DNA from: Nocardia grenadensis NBRC 108939
GTDB lineage: Bacteria > Actinomycetota > Actinomycetes > Mycobacteriales > Mycobacteriaceae
Assembly (NCBI RefSeq): GCF_001613445.1
Contig: NZ_BDCJ01000006.1
Span: 124,001 to 188,000, forward strand
DNA length: 64,000 bases
Direction of reading: 5' to 3'
Within the stretch, counting starts at the first letter, position 1. Every line of letters begins with the position of its first letter. Under the pieces are notes generated by a model. That model saw only the letters and a program-made list of their open reading frames with translations. It searched no databases and was not told the origin of the DNA. Below are positions 26,835-36,879 of this stretch, piece after piece. The translations under genes were made by a program, and so were the position numbers.

Positions 26835-27668
26835 TTATTCTCCCAACTCGATAGGGGCGCCGATGAGCGAGCCGTATTCGGTCCAGCTGCCATCGTAGTT
26901 CTTGACGTTCTGGTGTCCGAGCAGCTCCTGCAGCACAAACCAGGTGTGCGAGGAGCGCTCGCCGATACGGCAGTAGGCGATGGTTTCCTTGTTACCGTCC
27001 AGGCCGGCCGAATTGTAGAGCTCGGCGAGTTCGGCGTCGGAACGGAAGGTGCCGTCCTCGTTGGCGGCCTTGCTCCACGGTACGTTGATCGCGCCGGGGA
27101 TATGGCCGGGGCGCTGGCTCTGTTCCTGCGGCAGGTGCGCGGGGGCCAGGATCTTGCCCGAGAACTCGTCGGGGGAGCGCACATCGACCAGGTTCTTGGT
27201 GCCGATGGCCGCGATGACCTCGTCGCGGAAGGCGCGGATGGAGTTGTCCGGCTGCGCGGCCTTGTACTGGGTGGCCGGGCGGCTCACCGGGTCGCTGGAC
27301 AGCGGACGCCCGTCGAGCTCCCACTTCTTACGGCCGCCGTCGATCAGCTTGACATTGTTGTGGCCGTACAGCTTGAAGTACCAGTAGGCGTAGGCGGCGA
27401 ACCAGTTGTTGTTGCCGCCGTACAGGACCACCTCGTCGTCGCCTGCGATACCGCGCTCCGAGAGCAGTGCGGAGAACTGCTCCTGGTTCACGAAATCACG
27501 ACGGACCGGATCCTGCAGGTCCTTCTTCCAGTCGAGCCGTACGGCGCCCTCGATGTGTCCGCCTTCGTAGGCGGTGGTGTCCTCGTCGACCTCGACGAAG
27601 ACCACGCCGGGGGTCTCGAGGTTCTCTTCGGCCCAGTCGACGGAGACCAGGACATCGGAGCGAGCCAT
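26835..27668 (-). CDS. cysA2: Thiosulfate sulfurtransferase (rhodanese), CysA2/SseA type
   Basis: The 277-residue protein contains two rhodanese domains; the catalytic cysteine sits in AYCRIGERSSHT in the C-terminal domain (about residue 233). It transfers sulfane sulfur from thiosulfate to acceptors. The ATG at 27668 has AAAGGGA upstream. The operon is leader peptide, DUF4395 gene, this gene, sseC, and thus under likely cysteine-responsive attenuation. M. tuberculosis carries the pair as Rv0815c and Rv0814c. Confidence 0.95.
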   Translation of the reverse strand: MARSDVLVSVDWAEENLETPGVVFVEVDEDTTAYEGGHIEGAVRLDWKKDLQDPVRRDFVNQEQFSALLSERGIAGDDEVVLYGGNNNWFAAYAYWYFKLYGHNNVKLIDGGRKKWELDGRPLSSDPVSRPATQYKAAQPDNSIRAFRDEVIAAIGTKNLVDVRSPDEFSGKILAPAHLPQEQSQRPGHIPGAINVPWSKAANEDGTFRSDAELAELYNSAGLDGNKETIAYCRIGERSSHTWFVLQELLGHQNVKNYDGSWTEYGSLIGAPIELGE

Positions 27669-27702
27669 GTTTTCCCTTTCAGTGGTGACAGCGGATCGGT
27701 GT

Positions 27703-28182
27703 TCAGTTCGATGCGGGGAGTTCGGACGTGGTGTTCGGACGCAGCCGCGCGACCAGCGGGTACAGCTTGCAGCCGAGGCAGATACCGAACGCGGCATTGA
27801 GAAACGCCGCGAACAGGGCGAACCCGGCGAAGAGCGCGCCCACGGCAGTGCTGCCGAGGAGGAAGCCCAGCAGGCTCACCGCGGCGAACACGAACCCGAG
27901 CAACTGCGCGAATCGTAACGGGGCGGTCGGTTCGGTCTCGGTGGCCGGGCCCAGGCGCGGCGCGACGAAACGCGCGTAGATCGCGCCGTACGGGTGCCGG
28001 CGCGGCCCGAGCCCGGCGCCGAGCGCGAACACCAGCGTCTGGCCGGCGACCAGCACGGTGGCGGCGATCGGGGCGAACGCGGCGAGTACCAGGATCAAGA
28101 CCAGAACGCCGGTGGTCACCCAGGCCACGAAGCGCGGACCGCGGATATCGACCCGATTCGCGAGGGTGGTGATAGTGGACAT
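27703..28182 (-). CDS. DUF4395 membrane protein
   Basis: The 159-residue protein has about four membrane segments (for example VAWVTTGVLVLILVLAAF, about residues 18-36) and belongs to DUF4395, which is recurrently linked to thioredoxin and rhodanese genes, and may be a sulfur-related membrane partner. The ATG at 28182 has AGGAG eight bases upstream; a TTG two codons earlier is less likely. The nearby thioredoxin gene fits this association. Confidence 0.85.
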   Translation of the reverse strand: MSTITTLANRVDIRGPRFVAWVTTGVLVLILVLAAFAPIAATVLVAGQTLVFALGAGLGPRRHPYGAIYARFVAPRLGPATETEPTAPLRFAQLLGFVFAAVSLLGFLLGSTAVGALFAGFALFAAFLNAAFGICLGCKLYPLVARLRPNTTSELPASN

Positions 28183-28294
28183 GAACAAAGCTCCTGCGCT
28201 CGAACTTCTCGGCGGAATTCGGCCGGTTCGCCGGGGGATGGAATCGCTCGCGCGGACGAACCGTGGTCGGCGTCAGGAAAGTAGACCCGACCGC

Positions 28295-28360
28295 TCAGCG
28301 GCACAGGCAGCAACAACCACCGAGGCGGCACAGGTCGACTGTGCGGCGACGGGTGAGCAT
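28295..28360 (-). CDS. Cysteine-rich leader peptide of the sulfur operon
   Basis: The 21-codon frame reads MLTRRRTVDLCRLGGCCCLCR: a basic start and five cysteines including a triplet. It lies 113 bases upstream of the DUF4395 gene, on the same strand, behind a good promoter. Poly-cysteine leader peptides of this form that attenuate downstream sulfur genes when cysteine is plentiful are known in mycobacteria and other actinobacteria. The peptide itself is not expected to have a separate function. Confidence 0.85.
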   Translation of the reverse strand: MLTRRRTVDLCRLGGCCCLCR

Positions 28361-28387
28361 CAGCTCGCGGTGGTTTTGCACAGAAGA

Positions 28388-28415
28388 AGTCTACCCAATT
28401 ACTCCGCTGTGCCAA
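28388..28415 (-). promoter_or_regulatory. Promoter of the leader and sulfur operon
   Basis: On the minus strand TTGGCA (28415-28410) and TAGACT (28393-28388) are spaced by 16 bases, giving a start near 28381, about 20 bases before the leader ATG. Confidence 0.65.
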
Positions 28416-28553
28416 CGGGGAGGGTGTCCCCTCCAGGACAGGGGCCTTACCGGACGGTATCGGCCGTTCTGGGAGCGGCGGCCACCGAGCACCTGCAGTA
28501 CCGCGGACCTACTGGGCCGTTCGGGGCAGCGCGTCCGGAAACTCCCTCCCTCT

Positions 28554-28591
28554 GCCCCGACCCGCGCGCCGAAGGGCGCGAATAGACACAG
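28554..28591 (+). repeat. Intergenic hairpin repeat, copy 3
   Basis: CCCCGACCCG, then CGCGCC, loop GAAG, GGCGCG, and the tail AATAGACACAG. It lies one base past the end of the thioredoxin gene. On the minus strand the hairpin could serve as its terminator. Confidence 0.65.
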
Positions 28592-28592
28592 C

Positions 28593-29048
28593 TCAGCCGG
28601 CGGCCGAACCGGCGGTCAATGGGCTGAGCGCGCTGCGCAGGTCGCTGGTCTTGGGGACGCCGGAGATCCGGAACCGTTCCCGGCCCTCGGCGTCGAAAAC
28701 GAAGGTGGTCGGAAGCGACAGCACATTGAGGGCCCTGGCCAGCGCCGGATCGGCGTCGATATCGATCTCGATATCGCGTGGCGGTCGCGGGGAGTCGGCC
28801 AGATCGCCGGTGGCATCGGCCACGACCCGGCGGACCGCCGCGCAGGGGCCGCACCAGTCGGCGGAGAAATGCAGTACCGCGGGCCCCGACCCGGTCACAC
28901 CGGCGGCGACGAGCAGATCGTCGCGCGCGGCGGTGTCGCGGTCCAGGGTGACCGGGGCGGAGCGCACCGCGCCCTCGCGTCGGCGCAGGTACAGGCCGAC
29001 GGCCAGCCCGGCCAGCAGCATTACCGCCAGAATGGTGATCTCGATCAT
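28593..29048 (-). CDS. thiX: Thioredoxin-like protein with N-terminal membrane anchor (ThiX)
   Basis: The 151-residue protein has an N-terminal hydrophobic segment (ITILAVMLLAGLAVGLYL, about residues 3-21) and a thioredoxin fold with the redox pair in ADWCGPCAAV (about residue 70). It is therefore tethered, likely with the thioredoxin domain on the cytoplasmic or outer face (topology uncertain). It overlaps the upstream DUF2993 gene by ATGA, and M. tuberculosis thiX (Rv0816c) is the positional equivalent. Confidence 0.92.
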   Translation of the reverse strand: MIEITILAVMLLAGLAVGLYLRRREGAVRSAPVTLDRDTAARDDLLVAAGVTGSGPAVLHFSADWCGPCAAVRRVVADATGDLADSPRPPRDIEIDIDADPALARALNVLSLPTTFVFDAEGRERFRISGVPKTSDLRSALSPLTAGSAAG

Positions 29049-29854
29049 GGGCGCCGCAATCTGTTCAAATCGATCGTCACATCTCTACCCCGGCCCTCGA
29101 CCACGATATGGCCGCCCAGGGCGGTCACCTCGGTGGGCCGGATACCGAACGGCAGTTCCTTCGTATCGATCGTACGGGTGAACATCGCCAGCACCGCCGG
29201 GATGTCGGCGTCGTCGACGACCGGTTCGGAGGGGACCGGCGAGATCTCCTCCGAGTACAGGCCGGTGGCCACGATCCGTACCTGATCGCCGTCGAGCAGC
29301 AGATCGGCCGCGACGCTCACCCGTTCCCCGGCGAAACTCGCGCTCTGCTGCCCGCTCGGCGCCGACGGCAGCGTTCCGGTCAGTACCAGCGCGCCCGCTG
29401 TGGTCATTCCCGACCCGCCCGAACCGCCGGTGCCGTCCGATTTGTCCGCCGGACGGGAATGGACCTCCAGATCCGGGATGCCGAACAGCCGGCCCAGTTC
29501 GGTGGGTGCGACCCGCATCCGGACGTCGACCTGCTCCACCGGCACATTCCGCACCCGGCCGTCGACCAGATCGCCGAGCGGGAGGTTCATCCCCAGCAGC
29601 GTGGCCTCCAGGCCGATCTCGCCGGGAATATCGGGCCGGACGCTGTCGGCCTTGATCTCGATATTGTCGTAGCGGCCGTCTAGCGCCTGCCGCAGGAACG
29701 GGAAACCGTGGAAAGTGACCTCGGGATCGGCACTGAGGTCGGCACCGACCTTCAGCGAACGCGATACGCGGTATTCCGAGTATGCGGCCGCACCGAAATC
29801 GACGACCACTGCCAGCCCCGCCAGGCACAGCAGTCCGATGATCAGCTTCCGCAT
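29045..29854 (-). CDS. LmeA-like secreted phospholipid-binding protein (DUF2993)
   Basis: The 269-residue protein has a signal or anchor segment (MRKLIIGLLCLAGLAVVVDF) and a DUF2993 domain typical of LmeA, which helps periplasmic lipomannan maturation in mycobacteria. The ATG at 29854 has AGGG eight bases upstream; a GTG three codons earlier is an alternative. It is coupled to the thioredoxin gene, and M. tuberculosis Rv0817c is the positional match. The ligand here is not determined. Confidence 0.87.
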   Translation of the reverse strand: MRKLIIGLLCLAGLAVVVDFGAAAYSEYRVSRSLKVGADLSADPEVTFHGFPFLRQALDGRYDNIEIKADSVRPDIPGEIGLEATLLGMNLPLGDLVDGRVRNVPVEQVDVRMRVAPTELGRLFGIPDLEVHSRPADKSDGTGGSGGSGMTTAGALVLTGTLPSAPSGQQSASFAGERVSVAADLLLDGDQVRIVATGLYSEEISPVPSEPVVDDADIPAVLAMFTRTIDTKELPFGIRPTEVTALGGHIVVEGRGRDVTIDLNRLRRP

Positions 29855-29920
29855 GGCATGCACCCTAGTGGACGCGCCCGGGACGGGCTTCGCGCCCGTG
29901 GACGAGAGTGGCGGGTACGG

Positions 29921-29962
29921 GCCCCCGACCCGCGGCGCTGCAGGCGACGCGAATAAACACAG
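29921..29962 (+). repeat. Intergenic hairpin repeat, copy 4
   Basis: CCCCCGACCCG, a less perfect GC stem and the tail AATAAACACAG. It lies between the divergent DUF2993 and glnR genes, about 100 nt before glnR. Confidence 0.6.
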
Positions 29963-30060
29963 TTCGACGCGCTAATCTTGCAACGATTACAGATGGATGA
30001 GCAACGTGGCGACGGCGACGAAGCTGGCTTTCGCGTAGCTACGAGATGGGAGGAGTGCTT

Positions 30061-30828
30061 GTGGAGCTGCTCCTGCTGACCTCCGACGCCGACCCCGAAT
30101 CGGTTCTGCCCTCGTTGTCGCTGCTCCCGCACAATGTGCGGCCCGCGCCCACCGAGGTGGCGTCGCTACTGGAGGCGGGTACCGCCGATATCGCGCTGGT
30201 GGACGCGCGCTCGGATCTGGCGGCCGCTCGCGGACTGTGCCGGCTGCTCGGCAGCACAGGTTCGTCGGTCCCCGTGGTCGCCGTGCTCACCGAGGGCGGG
30301 CTGGTCGCGGTGAATGCCGACTGGGGTCTCGACGATATTCTCCTGCCCAGTACCGGGCCCGCGGAACTGGATGCCCGGCTCCGGCTGCTCGTCGGCCGGA
30401 CCGGCGGTTCGACCGGCCCGGAGAACTCCGGGAAGATCACCCTCGGCGAGCTGGTGATCGATGAGGGCACCTATACCGCGCGGCTGCGCGGGCGCCCGCT
30501 CGATCTGACCTACAAGGAATTCGAACTGCTGAAGTACCTCGCCCAGCACGCCGGCCGGGTCTTCACCCGGGCCCAGCTGCTGCAGGAGGTGTGGGGTTAC
30601 GACTTCTTCGGCGGTACCCGGACCGTCGACGTGCACGTTCGGCGGTTGCGCGCGAAGCTGGGCAGTGAGTACGAGTCGTTGATCGGTACCGTGCGCAATG
30701 TCGGGTACAAGGCGGTGCGGCCCGCTCGTTCGAACAACAAGAACGACCCCGATGCCCGGTCGGCGGGCGGCGATAAGGACGGGACCGAAGAGGATTCGAT
30801 GGCACCGGTCAACGGCACGGTCCAGTGA
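30061..30828 (+). CDS. glnR: Nitrogen regulator GlnR (orphan OmpR-type)
   Basis: The 255-residue protein has an N-terminal receiver-like domain, an aspartate at about residue 48 in LVDAR and an OmpR-type winged helix (about 135-215, [17 protein letters not shown]). GlnR in this position (M. tuberculosis Rv0818) controls nitrogen uptake and assimilation and is not known to be phosphorylated in the usual way. The GTG at 30061 has GGGAGGAG five bases upstream and is preferred to the ATG at 30046. There is an unusual acidic low-complexity tail of about 30 residues. The end overlaps mshD by GTGA. Confidence 0.92.
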   Translation: MELLLLTSDADPESVLPSLSLLPHNVRPAPTEVASLLEAGTADIALVDARSDLAAARGLCRLLGSTGSSVPVVAVLTEGGLVAVNADWGLDDILLPSTGPAELDARLRLLVGRTGGSTGPENSGKITLGELVIDEGTYTARLRGRPLDLTYKEFELLKYLAQHAGRVFTRAQLLQEVWGYDFFGGTRTVDVHVRRLRAKLGSEYESLIGTVRNVGYKAVRPARSNNKNDPDARSAGGDKDGTEEDSMAPVNGTVQ

Positions 30829-31748
30829 GTCCGGCCGATATGGGTGAGTACGCACTGCAGTGGTGCGAGCTTCCCTCCGCCGCCCGGACCGGTCGGCTGA
30901 GCGCGCTGTTCGACGCCGCGGCGACCGCCGACGGCGTCGAGCCGGTTTCCGAACAGGTCCGGCTGGGCCTGCGCCGGGAATCGCCGGCCCGCCACCTGCT
31001 GGCCGTGGCGGGCGACGAGGTGGCCGGATACGCGAGTCTGACTCCGGCGCACGGCGAGCACCCTGCCATGGCCGAGGCGGCGGTGGCCCCGGAATGGCGG
31101 GGGCGCGGAATCGGCGGGGATCTGGTGGCGGCCGTGCTGGCCGCCGGCGGGCCGGGAGCCCGGATCTGGGCGCACGGGAAACTGCCGGCCGCGGAGGCGG
31201 TGGCGCGGCGGCTGGGGCTGTCGGCGGCGCGGGAGCTCTGGCAGATGCGGCGCCCGCTGGCGATCCCCGAGCTACCGGCGGTCGAGGTGCCCGACGAGCT
31301 GGTGGTCCGCACCTATCGCGGCCCGGCCGACGACGCGGAGCTGCTGCGGGTCAACAATGCGGCGTTCGATTGGCATCCTGAGCAGGGCGGCTGGTCCGCC
31401 CGCGAGCTGGAGGAGCGCCGCGCCGAACCGTGGTTCGATCCGGCGGGGCTCTTCCTGGCCTTCGATGCGCAGCGGCCGCAACGGTTGCTCGGGTTCCACT
31501 GGACCAAGGTCCACCGTGACGAGGAGCCGCCGGCCGGTGAGGTGTACGTGGTCGGTATCGATCCGGCCGCCCAGGGGCGTGGGCTGGGCCGGCTGCTCAC
31601 CCTGATCGGCCTGCACCATTTGCGCGACGCGGGCTTGGGCGAGGTGCTGCTGTACACCGAGGCGGACAATGCGCCGGCGGTCCGCACCTATCGCGGACTG
31701 GACTTCGCCCCGGCGCATATCGATATCGCCTACTCGATACCGGGCTGA
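30825..31748 (+). CDS. mshD: Mycothiol synthase MshD
   Basis: MshD acetylates Cys-GlcN-Ins in the last step of mycothiol synthesis, the main thiol of this group. The 307-residue protein consists of two GNAT domains; the C-terminal one has the acetyl-CoA-binding stretch [15 protein letters not shown], and the N-terminal one [11 protein letters not shown]. It is coupled to glnR (GTGA overlap) as in mycobacteria. Start could also be the ATG at 30840. Confidence 0.93.
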   Translation: MSPADMGEYALQWCELPSAARTGRLSALFDAAATADGVEPVSEQVRLGLRRESPARHLLAVAGDEVAGYASLTPAHGEHPAMAEAAVAPEWRGRGIGGDLVAAVLAAGGPGARIWAHGKLPAAEAVARRLGLSAARELWQMRRPLAIPELPAVEVPDELVVRTYRGPADDAELLRVNNAAFDWHPEQGGWSARELEERRAEPWFDPAGLFLAFDAQRPQRLLGFHWTKVHRDEEPPAGEVYVVGIDPAAQGRGLGRLLTLIGLHHLRDAGLGEVLLYTEADNAPAVRTYRGLDFAPAHIDIAYSIPG

Positions 31749-31878
31749 GACGCGGGAACCGGACGGTTACGGCGCGGTGTGCGCCCCTTACCTCCAGGGG
31801 TGGGAATGTCGCATTCCGGTATGTGTGGAGTAACGGCGCGGCAAACATCACACATAACGGACGTGTTCGCGCCGCCCT

Positions 31879-31900
31879 GTTCACCTTCCGTTCACTTGCC
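31879..31900 (+). promoter_or_regulatory. PHO-type direct repeat upstream of pstS
   Basis: GTTCACCTTCC and GTTCACTTGCC are adjacent 11-nt direct repeats, the layout of PhoP boxes in Streptomyces and of the RegX3 phosphate sites of mycobacteria. They lie 148 nt before pstS in an otherwise gene-free 300-base gap, giving phosphate-starvation control of the pst operon. Confidence 0.75.
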
Positions 31901-32048
31901 CTGGTCCAGCTGTCCACCGACGCGCCCTAGTTTGATTCTGGGCGGCAGTGGGTCGCCCGGTGTGCAAGTTCCCCGCGAACGGCCGCACCACGACACGCGC
32001 CCGGGCCGGTGAGGGACCGGGCGAGTAGGACGTATCCGGAGGACTGGA

Positions 32049-33158
32049 GTGAAGTTCAAGCGCAGCAGCGCCCTCGTCGGTGTGATCGCGGCCGTGACCC
32101 TGCCGCTGGCCGCCTGCGGTAGTGACGACAATGCGTCCTCGACCGGAGTCGAGGCCAACTCCGACGTCACCTGCGGCGGCAAGGAGGCCCTCAAGGCCAG
32201 CGGCTCCTCGGCGCAGAAGAACGCCGTCGAGCGTTTCACCGCCGCCTTCGAGACCAACTGTGACGGCCAGACCCTCAACTACACCTCGAGCGGTTCCGGC
32301 GCGGGCGTCAAGGAATTCCTCGGCGGCCAGACAGATTTCGCCGGTAGCGACTCCCCGCTCAGTGAGAAGAAGGGCGAGCCCGCCGCGGCCGCCGAGCGCT
32401 GCGCTTCCCCCGCGTGGAACCTGCCGACCGTGTTCGGCCCGATCGCCATCACCTACAACATCGACGGCGTCACCGATCTGGCGCTCGACGGCCCGACCGT
32501 GGCCAAGATCTTCAACGGCACTGTCAAGACCTGGGACGCCCCGGAGATCAAGGCGCTCAACGAGGGCAAGCAGCTGCCCGCCGAGCCGATCAAGGTCGTC
32601 TACCGGTCCGATGAGTCCGGCACCACCGACAACCTGCAGCTCTACTTGGACTCCGCGTCCGAGGGCGCGTGGGGCAAGGGCGCCGGCAAGGTCTTCAACG
32701 GCGGTGTCGGGGAGGGCACCCAGGGCAACGAGGGCACCTCGGCCGCGGTGAAGAACACCGAGAACTCGATCTCGTACAACGAGTGGTCGTTCGCCAAGTC
32801 GCAGAACCTGTCCGTGGCCCGGATCATCACCTCCGCGGGTCCCGAACCGGTCGAGCTGACCTCCGAGACCGCCGGTAAGGCGATCAACGGCGTGAAGATC
32901 AAGGGCGAGGGCAACGACCTGGTGCTCGACACCTCGTCGTTCTACAAGCCCACCGAGGCCGGTTCCTACCCGATCATCCTGCCGACCTATGAGATCGTGT
33001 GCTCCAAGTACACCGACGGGGCGACCGCGACCGCTGTCAAGGCTTTCCTGACCTCCGCCGTCACCAACGGCCAGGCCGGTCTGGCGGACAACGGTTACGT
33101 GCCGATCCCGGAGGAGTTCAAGACCAAGCTGACCACGGCGATCAACGCCATCTCCTGA
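32049..33158 (+). CDS. pstS: Phosphate-binding lipoprotein PstS
   Basis: PstS captures phosphate outside the cell and delivers it to PstCA. The 369-residue protein has a signal peptide ending in the lipobox LAAC (Cys23) and a periplasmic-binding fold with [15 protein letters not shown] and [20 protein letters not shown], the phosphate-binding loops. GGAGGA precedes the GTG. It is the first gene of pstSCAB. Confidence 0.97.
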   Translation: MKFKRSSALVGVIAAVTLPLAACGSDDNASSTGVEANSDVTCGGKEALKASGSSAQKNAVERFTAAFETNCDGQTLNYTSSGSGAGVKEFLGGQTDFAGSDSPLSEKKGEPAAAAERCASPAWNLPTVFGPIAITYNIDGVTDLALDGPTVAKIFNGTVKTWDAPEIKALNEGKQLPAEPIKVVYRSDESGTTDNLQLYLDSASEGAWGKGAGKVFNGGVGEGTQGNEGTSAAVKNTENSISYNEWSFAKSQNLSVARIITSAGPEPVELTSETAGKAINGVKIKGEGNDLVLDTSSFYKPTEAGSYPIILPTYEIVCSKYTDGATATAVKAFLTSAVTNGQAGLADNGYVPIPEEFKTKLTTAINAIS

Positions 33159-33168
33159 TAGCGCGAAT

Positions 33169-34218
33169 ATGACAGTCAACCCAGAGGTAGCCTCCGCGGG
33201 CTCGTCCAGCGCGACGGGCCTGCCGAAGGCAGGAGTCCCCGCATCGATGTCGAGCCATCCGAGCAAGCCACCACTAGGCGGTGAAAGTCGCGGTCACGGC
33301 AGGCGGGCCGAGTTGGTGTTCAAATCGCTGGCGACCACCGCCGCGGCGATCATCGTGGCCTCCATCGCGCTGATCGCATTGTTCCTACTGATTCGTGCGG
33401 TGCCTTCGCTCCGGGCTGACGAGGTGAACTTCTTCACCAGTGCGGAGTTCAATACCGGTGACGCGGACAATCTCCGCTTCGGCATCCGTGACCTGTTCAT
33501 GGTGACGGTGTTGAGCTCCGCATTCGCGCTGGTTATCGCAGTGCCGATCGGTGTCGGGATCGCGCTGTTCCTGACCCGGTACGCACCCAAGCGGCTCGCC
33601 CGCCCGTTCTCCATGCTGACCGATCTGCTGGCCGCGGTGCCTTCGATCGTGTACGGCCTGTGGGGCCTGCTGGTACTGGCGGAGTATCTGAAACCGGTCC
33701 AGGAGTTCCTGAACAACAACCTCGGCTGGTTCTTCCTGTTCTCCGACGGCAACGTCTCGATCGGCGGCGGCGGGACCATCTTCACCGCAGGCGTGGTGTT
33801 GGCGGTGATGATCCTGCCGATCATCACCTCGGTCTCGCGCGAGGTCTTCGCGCTGACTCCGCGGGCGCATATCGAGGCGGCCCAGGCGCTCGGCGCCACC
33901 AAATGGGAGGTCGTGCGGATGACCGTCCTGCCCTACGGCCGCAGCGGTGTGATCGCCGGTTCCATGCTCGGCCTGGGGCGGGCGCTCGGTGAGACCATCG
34001 CGGTCCTGCTCATCCTGAAGATCTCGGCGACCCCGGGTACCTGGTCGCTGTTGGACGGCGGCTTCACCTTCGCGTCCAAGATCGCCTCGGCCGCCGCCGA
34101 ATTCAGCGCACCACTGCCGACCGGCGCCTATATCGCGGCGGGCTTCGTGCTCTTCGCGCTGACCTTCGTCGTCAACGCGCTGGCCCGGCTCGCGGCGGGC
34201 GGAAAGGTGAACGGCTGA
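33169..34218 (+). CDS. pstC: Phosphate ABC permease PstC
   Basis: The 349-residue membrane protein with six main helices and an N-terminal extension (about 45 polar residues) forms the phosphate channel with PstA; the EAA loop [20 protein letters not shown] is at about residue 236. The last base is shared with the pstA ATG (TGATG), so they are coupled. Confidence 0.97.
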   Translation: MTVNPEVASAGSSSATGLPKAGVPASMSSHPSKPPLGGESRGHGRRAELVFKSLATTAAAIIVASIALIALFLLIRAVPSLRADEVNFFTSAEFNTGDADNLRFGIRDLFMVTVLSSAFALVIAVPIGVGIALFLTRYAPKRLARPFSMLTDLLAAVPSIVYGLWGLLVLAEYLKPVQEFLNNNLGWFFLFSDGNVSIGGGGTIFTAGVVLAVMILPIITSVSREVFALTPRAHIEAAQALGATKWEVVRMTVLPYGRSGVIAGSMLGLGRALGETIAVLLILKISATPGTWSLLDGGFTFASKIASAAAEFSAPLPTGAYIAAGFVLFALTFVVNALARLAAGGKVNG

Positions 34219-35132
34219 TGACCACCACCACCACGACGATCGGCCTGGACAAGCCGATCAAGGCGCCGGCATTCCGGGACGTGAGTACCGCTCGCAAGAT
34301 CAAGAACAACCTGGCGACCGGGATCTTCACGCTGTGCTTCCTCATCGCGCTCATCCCGCTGGGCTGGGTGCTGTGGATGGTGGTCAGCAACGGTATCGGT
34401 GTCGTCCTGTCGCTCGAATGGTGGCAGAACTCGCAGAAGGGCGTGCTACCGGATCAGACCGGTGGCGGTGTGTACCACGCCATCTACGGCACCATCGTGC
34501 AGTCGGCGGTGGCCGCGGTCATCGCCGTACCGCTCGGCATCATGGCAGCGGTCTATCTGATCGAATACGGCACCGGCCGGTTCGCCAAGGTGACCACCTT
34601 CATGGTCGATATCCTCGCCGGTGTCCCCTCCATCGTCGCGGCGCTGTTCATCTTCGCGCTGTGGATCGCGACCCTGGGCTTCCCGCAGAGCTCCTTCGCC
34701 GTGGCGCTGGCCCTGGTACTGCTGATGCTCCCGGTGGTCGTTCGCAATACCGAGGAGATGCTCAAACTCGTCCCGGACGAGCTGCGGGAAGCCTCCTACG
34801 CGCTCGGCATCCCGAAGTGGAAGACGATCGTGCGGATCGTCATCCCGACCGCCCTGCCCGGCATGATCTCCGGGATCCTGCTCGCACTGGCACGCGTGAT
34901 GGGCGAAACGGCGCCCGTGCTGGTGCTGGTCGGCTACAGCAAGGCGATCAATATGAACATCTTCGACGGCAATATGGCCTCGCTGCCGCTGCTGATCTTC
35001 CAGGAATTGAAGAGCGCCGAAGACGCGGGCCGGCAGCGGGTGTGGGGTGCCGCGCTGACGCTGATCCTCATGATCGCGGTGCTCTACCTGGCGGCCGCGG
35101 CTGTCAACAAGCTCCTCACGCGGAACCGATAA
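34218..35132 (+). CDS. pstA: Phosphate ABC permease PstA
   Basis: The 304-residue membrane partner of PstC has six predicted helices and the loop [17 protein letters not shown] that contacts the PstB ATPase. It begins in the pstC stop codon and is followed by pstB after 19 bases. Confidence 0.97.
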   Translation: MTTTTTTIGLDKPIKAPAFRDVSTARKIKNNLATGIFTLCFLIALIPLGWVLWMVVSNGIGVVLSLEWWQNSQKGVLPDQTGGGVYHAIYGTIVQSAVAAVIAVPLGIMAAVYLIEYGTGRFAKVTTFMVDILAGVPSIVAALFIFALWIATLGFPQSSFAVALALVLLMLPVVVRNTEEMLKLVPDELREASYALGIPKWKTIVRIVIPTALPGMISGILLALARVMGETAPVLVLVGYSKAINMNIFDGNMASLPLLIFQELKSAEDAGRQRVWGAALTLILMIAVLYLAAAAVNKLLTRNR

Positions 35133-35151
35133 GGGCGGAAACGGAAAACAG

Positions 35152-35928
35152 ATGGCCAAGCGGATCGACATCAAAGACCTGAACATCTTCTACGGCAAAT
35201 TCCACGCCGTCGCCGATGTCTCGCTCAACGTCTTGCCGCGCAGTGTGACCGCCTTCATCGGACCGTCGGGTTGTGGGAAATCCACGGTGTTGCGGTCGCT
35301 GAACCGGATGCATGAGGTGACCCCGAACGCCAGGGTCGAGGGCGCGGTGATGCTCGACGGCGAGGACATCTACGCCTCGCAGGTGGACCCGGTCGGCGTG
35401 CGCCGCACCATCGGCATGGTGTTCCAGCGGCCGAACCCGTTCCCCACCATGTCCATTCGCGACAATGTGGTGGCCGGCCTCAAACTGCAGGGTGTGCGCA
35501 ACAAGGGCGAACTCGACGAGGTCGCCGAGCGTTCGCTGCGCGGCGCGAACCTGTGGACCGAGGTGAAGGATCGCCTGGACAAGCCCGGTGGCGGACTCTC
35601 CGGCGGTCAGCAGCAGCGTCTGTGCATCGCGCGCGCCATCGCGGTGTCCCCGGATGTGCTGCTGATGGACGAGCCCTGCTCGGCTCTGGACCCGATTTCC
35701 ACGCTGGCGATCGAGGACCTGATCACCGAGCTGAAGAAGGAATACACGATCGTTATCGTCACCCACAATATGCAGCAGGCGGCGCGGGTGAGCGATAAGA
35801 CCGGGTTCTTCAATCTCGAGGCCCAGGGTAAACCGGGCCGGCTCGTCGAAATCGACGATACCGAGAAGATCTTCTCGAACCCGGGCGAAAAGGCCACCGA
35901 GGATTACATCTCCGGCCGCTTCGGTTGA
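35152..35928 (+). CDS. pstB: Phosphate ABC ATPase PstB (PhoT)
   Basis: The 258-residue ATPase energises the pst transporter. Walker A is GPSGCGKST, signature LSGGQQQR and Walker [14 protein letters not shown]. It ends the pst operon, followed by a strong bidirectional terminator and convergent phoU. Confidence 0.98.
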   Translation: MAKRIDIKDLNIFYGKFHAVADVSLNVLPRSVTAFIGPSGCGKSTVLRSLNRMHEVTPNARVEGAVMLDGEDIYASQVDPVGVRRTIGMVFQRPNPFPTMSIRDNVVAGLKLQGVRNKGELDEVAERSLRGANLWTEVKDRLDKPGGGLSGGQQQRLCIARAIAVSPDVLLMDEPCSALDPISTLAIEDLITELKKEYTIVIVTHNMQQAARVSDKTGFFNLEAQGKPGRLVEIDDTEKIFSNPGEKATEDYISGRFG

Positions 35929-35942
35929 GCTCCGAATACAGA

Positions 35943-35972
35943 GAAGGCCCGCACCATCCGGTGCGGGCCTTC
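35943..35972. terminator. Bidirectional terminator between pstB and phoU
   Basis: GAAGGCCCGCACC, loop ATCC, GGTGCGGGCCTTC is a perfect 13-bp stem between the two convergent genes. Confidence 0.85.
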
Positions 35973-35981
35973 TGGTTCGGG

Positions 35982-36644
35982 TCAGGACTCCGTGTCCTCG
36001 TCCGTCGGGAGCACACCGGTCACGAGGAAGATCACCCGGCGGCCGATCTCGACCGCGTGGTCGGCGAAACGCTCGTAGTAGCGGCCCAGCAGCGTCACAT
36101 CGACCGCCGCGGCCACCCCGTACTTCCATTCGCGGTCCATCAGCAGGGTGAACAGGTGACGGTGCAGATCGTCCATCGCCTCGTCGTCCTGGTTCAGCTG
36201 GGCCGCGCGCTCGGGATCCCGGGTGTCGAGCACTTCCTGGGCGCCGTTACCCATACTGACCGCGATCCGGCCCATTTCGGCGAAGTAGCCGTTGACCGCT
36301 TCGGGCAAGGCGTGGTTCGGATGCCGCCGACGGGCCACCTTGGCCACATGCAGCGCCAGGGTACTCATCCGGTTGACATCGTTGACGATCTGGATCGCGC
36401 TGACCACCTGCCGGAGGTCGCCCGCGACCGGGGCCTGCAGGGCCAGCAGGGCGAACGATTTCTCCTCGGCGTCGGCGATCATCTCGGCGATCCGGTCGCC
36501 CTCGCCGATGACCTGTTCGGCCAGCGACAGATCGGCCTGGAGCAGAGCCTGCGTGGCGCGATCCATGGCCGAACCGGCGATACCGGCCATCTCGCCCAAC
36601 AGGTGGGCGAGGTCGGCCATTTGCTCGTTGTAGATGACACGCAT
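35982..36644 (-). CDS. phoU: Phosphate-signalling protein PhoU (PhoY-type)
   Basis: The 220-residue all-helical protein contains two PhoU repeats that mediate the link between Pst and the phosphate-sensing two-component system. The start [16 protein letters not shown] is the family N-terminus, chosen over the longer frame at 36683. Sequences such as [15 protein letters not shown] and [17 protein letters not shown] are the metal-binding helices. Upstream a TCACC-N7-GGTGA dyad (36677-36693) might be regulatory. Confidence 0.95.
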   Translation of the reverse strand: MRVIYNEQMADLAHLLGEMAGIAGSAMDRATQALLQADLSLAEQVIGEGDRIAEMIADAEEKSFALLALQAPVAGDLRQVVSAIQIVNDVNRMSTLALHVAKVARRRHPNHALPEAVNGYFAEMGRIAVSMGNGAQEVLDTRDPERAAQLNQDDEAMDDLHRHLFTLLMDREWKYGVAAAVDVTLLGRYYERFADHAVEIGRRVIFLVTGVLPTDEDTES

Positions 36645-36799
36645 AAAACAGACAGTAGTTGGCGGTGCTGACCAAGTCACCAACAGGCGGTGAATCAGTG
36701 GTGCTCATATCTGGCGCCGTTACCGCGGTTCTGACGACGATGATTTCCTGCCTGATGTAGGGATGCCGGAGGACGACGGAGTCCGGGTACGTTCGCAAA

Positions 36800-36838
36800 G
36801 AACTCCGGGTGGTCCCTGTGCGGGACCACCCGGAGTTC
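36800..36838. terminator. Strong 17-bp hairpin terminator
   Basis: GAACTCCGGGTGGTCCC, loop TGTGC, GGGACCACCCGGAGTTC is perfect, located downstream of the minus-strand LCP gene (42 bases past its stop). Confidence 0.85.
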
Positions 36839-36879
36839 AGCTATGAGTCGACGGCGGTCGGTCGATCCGTGTCCGCGGG

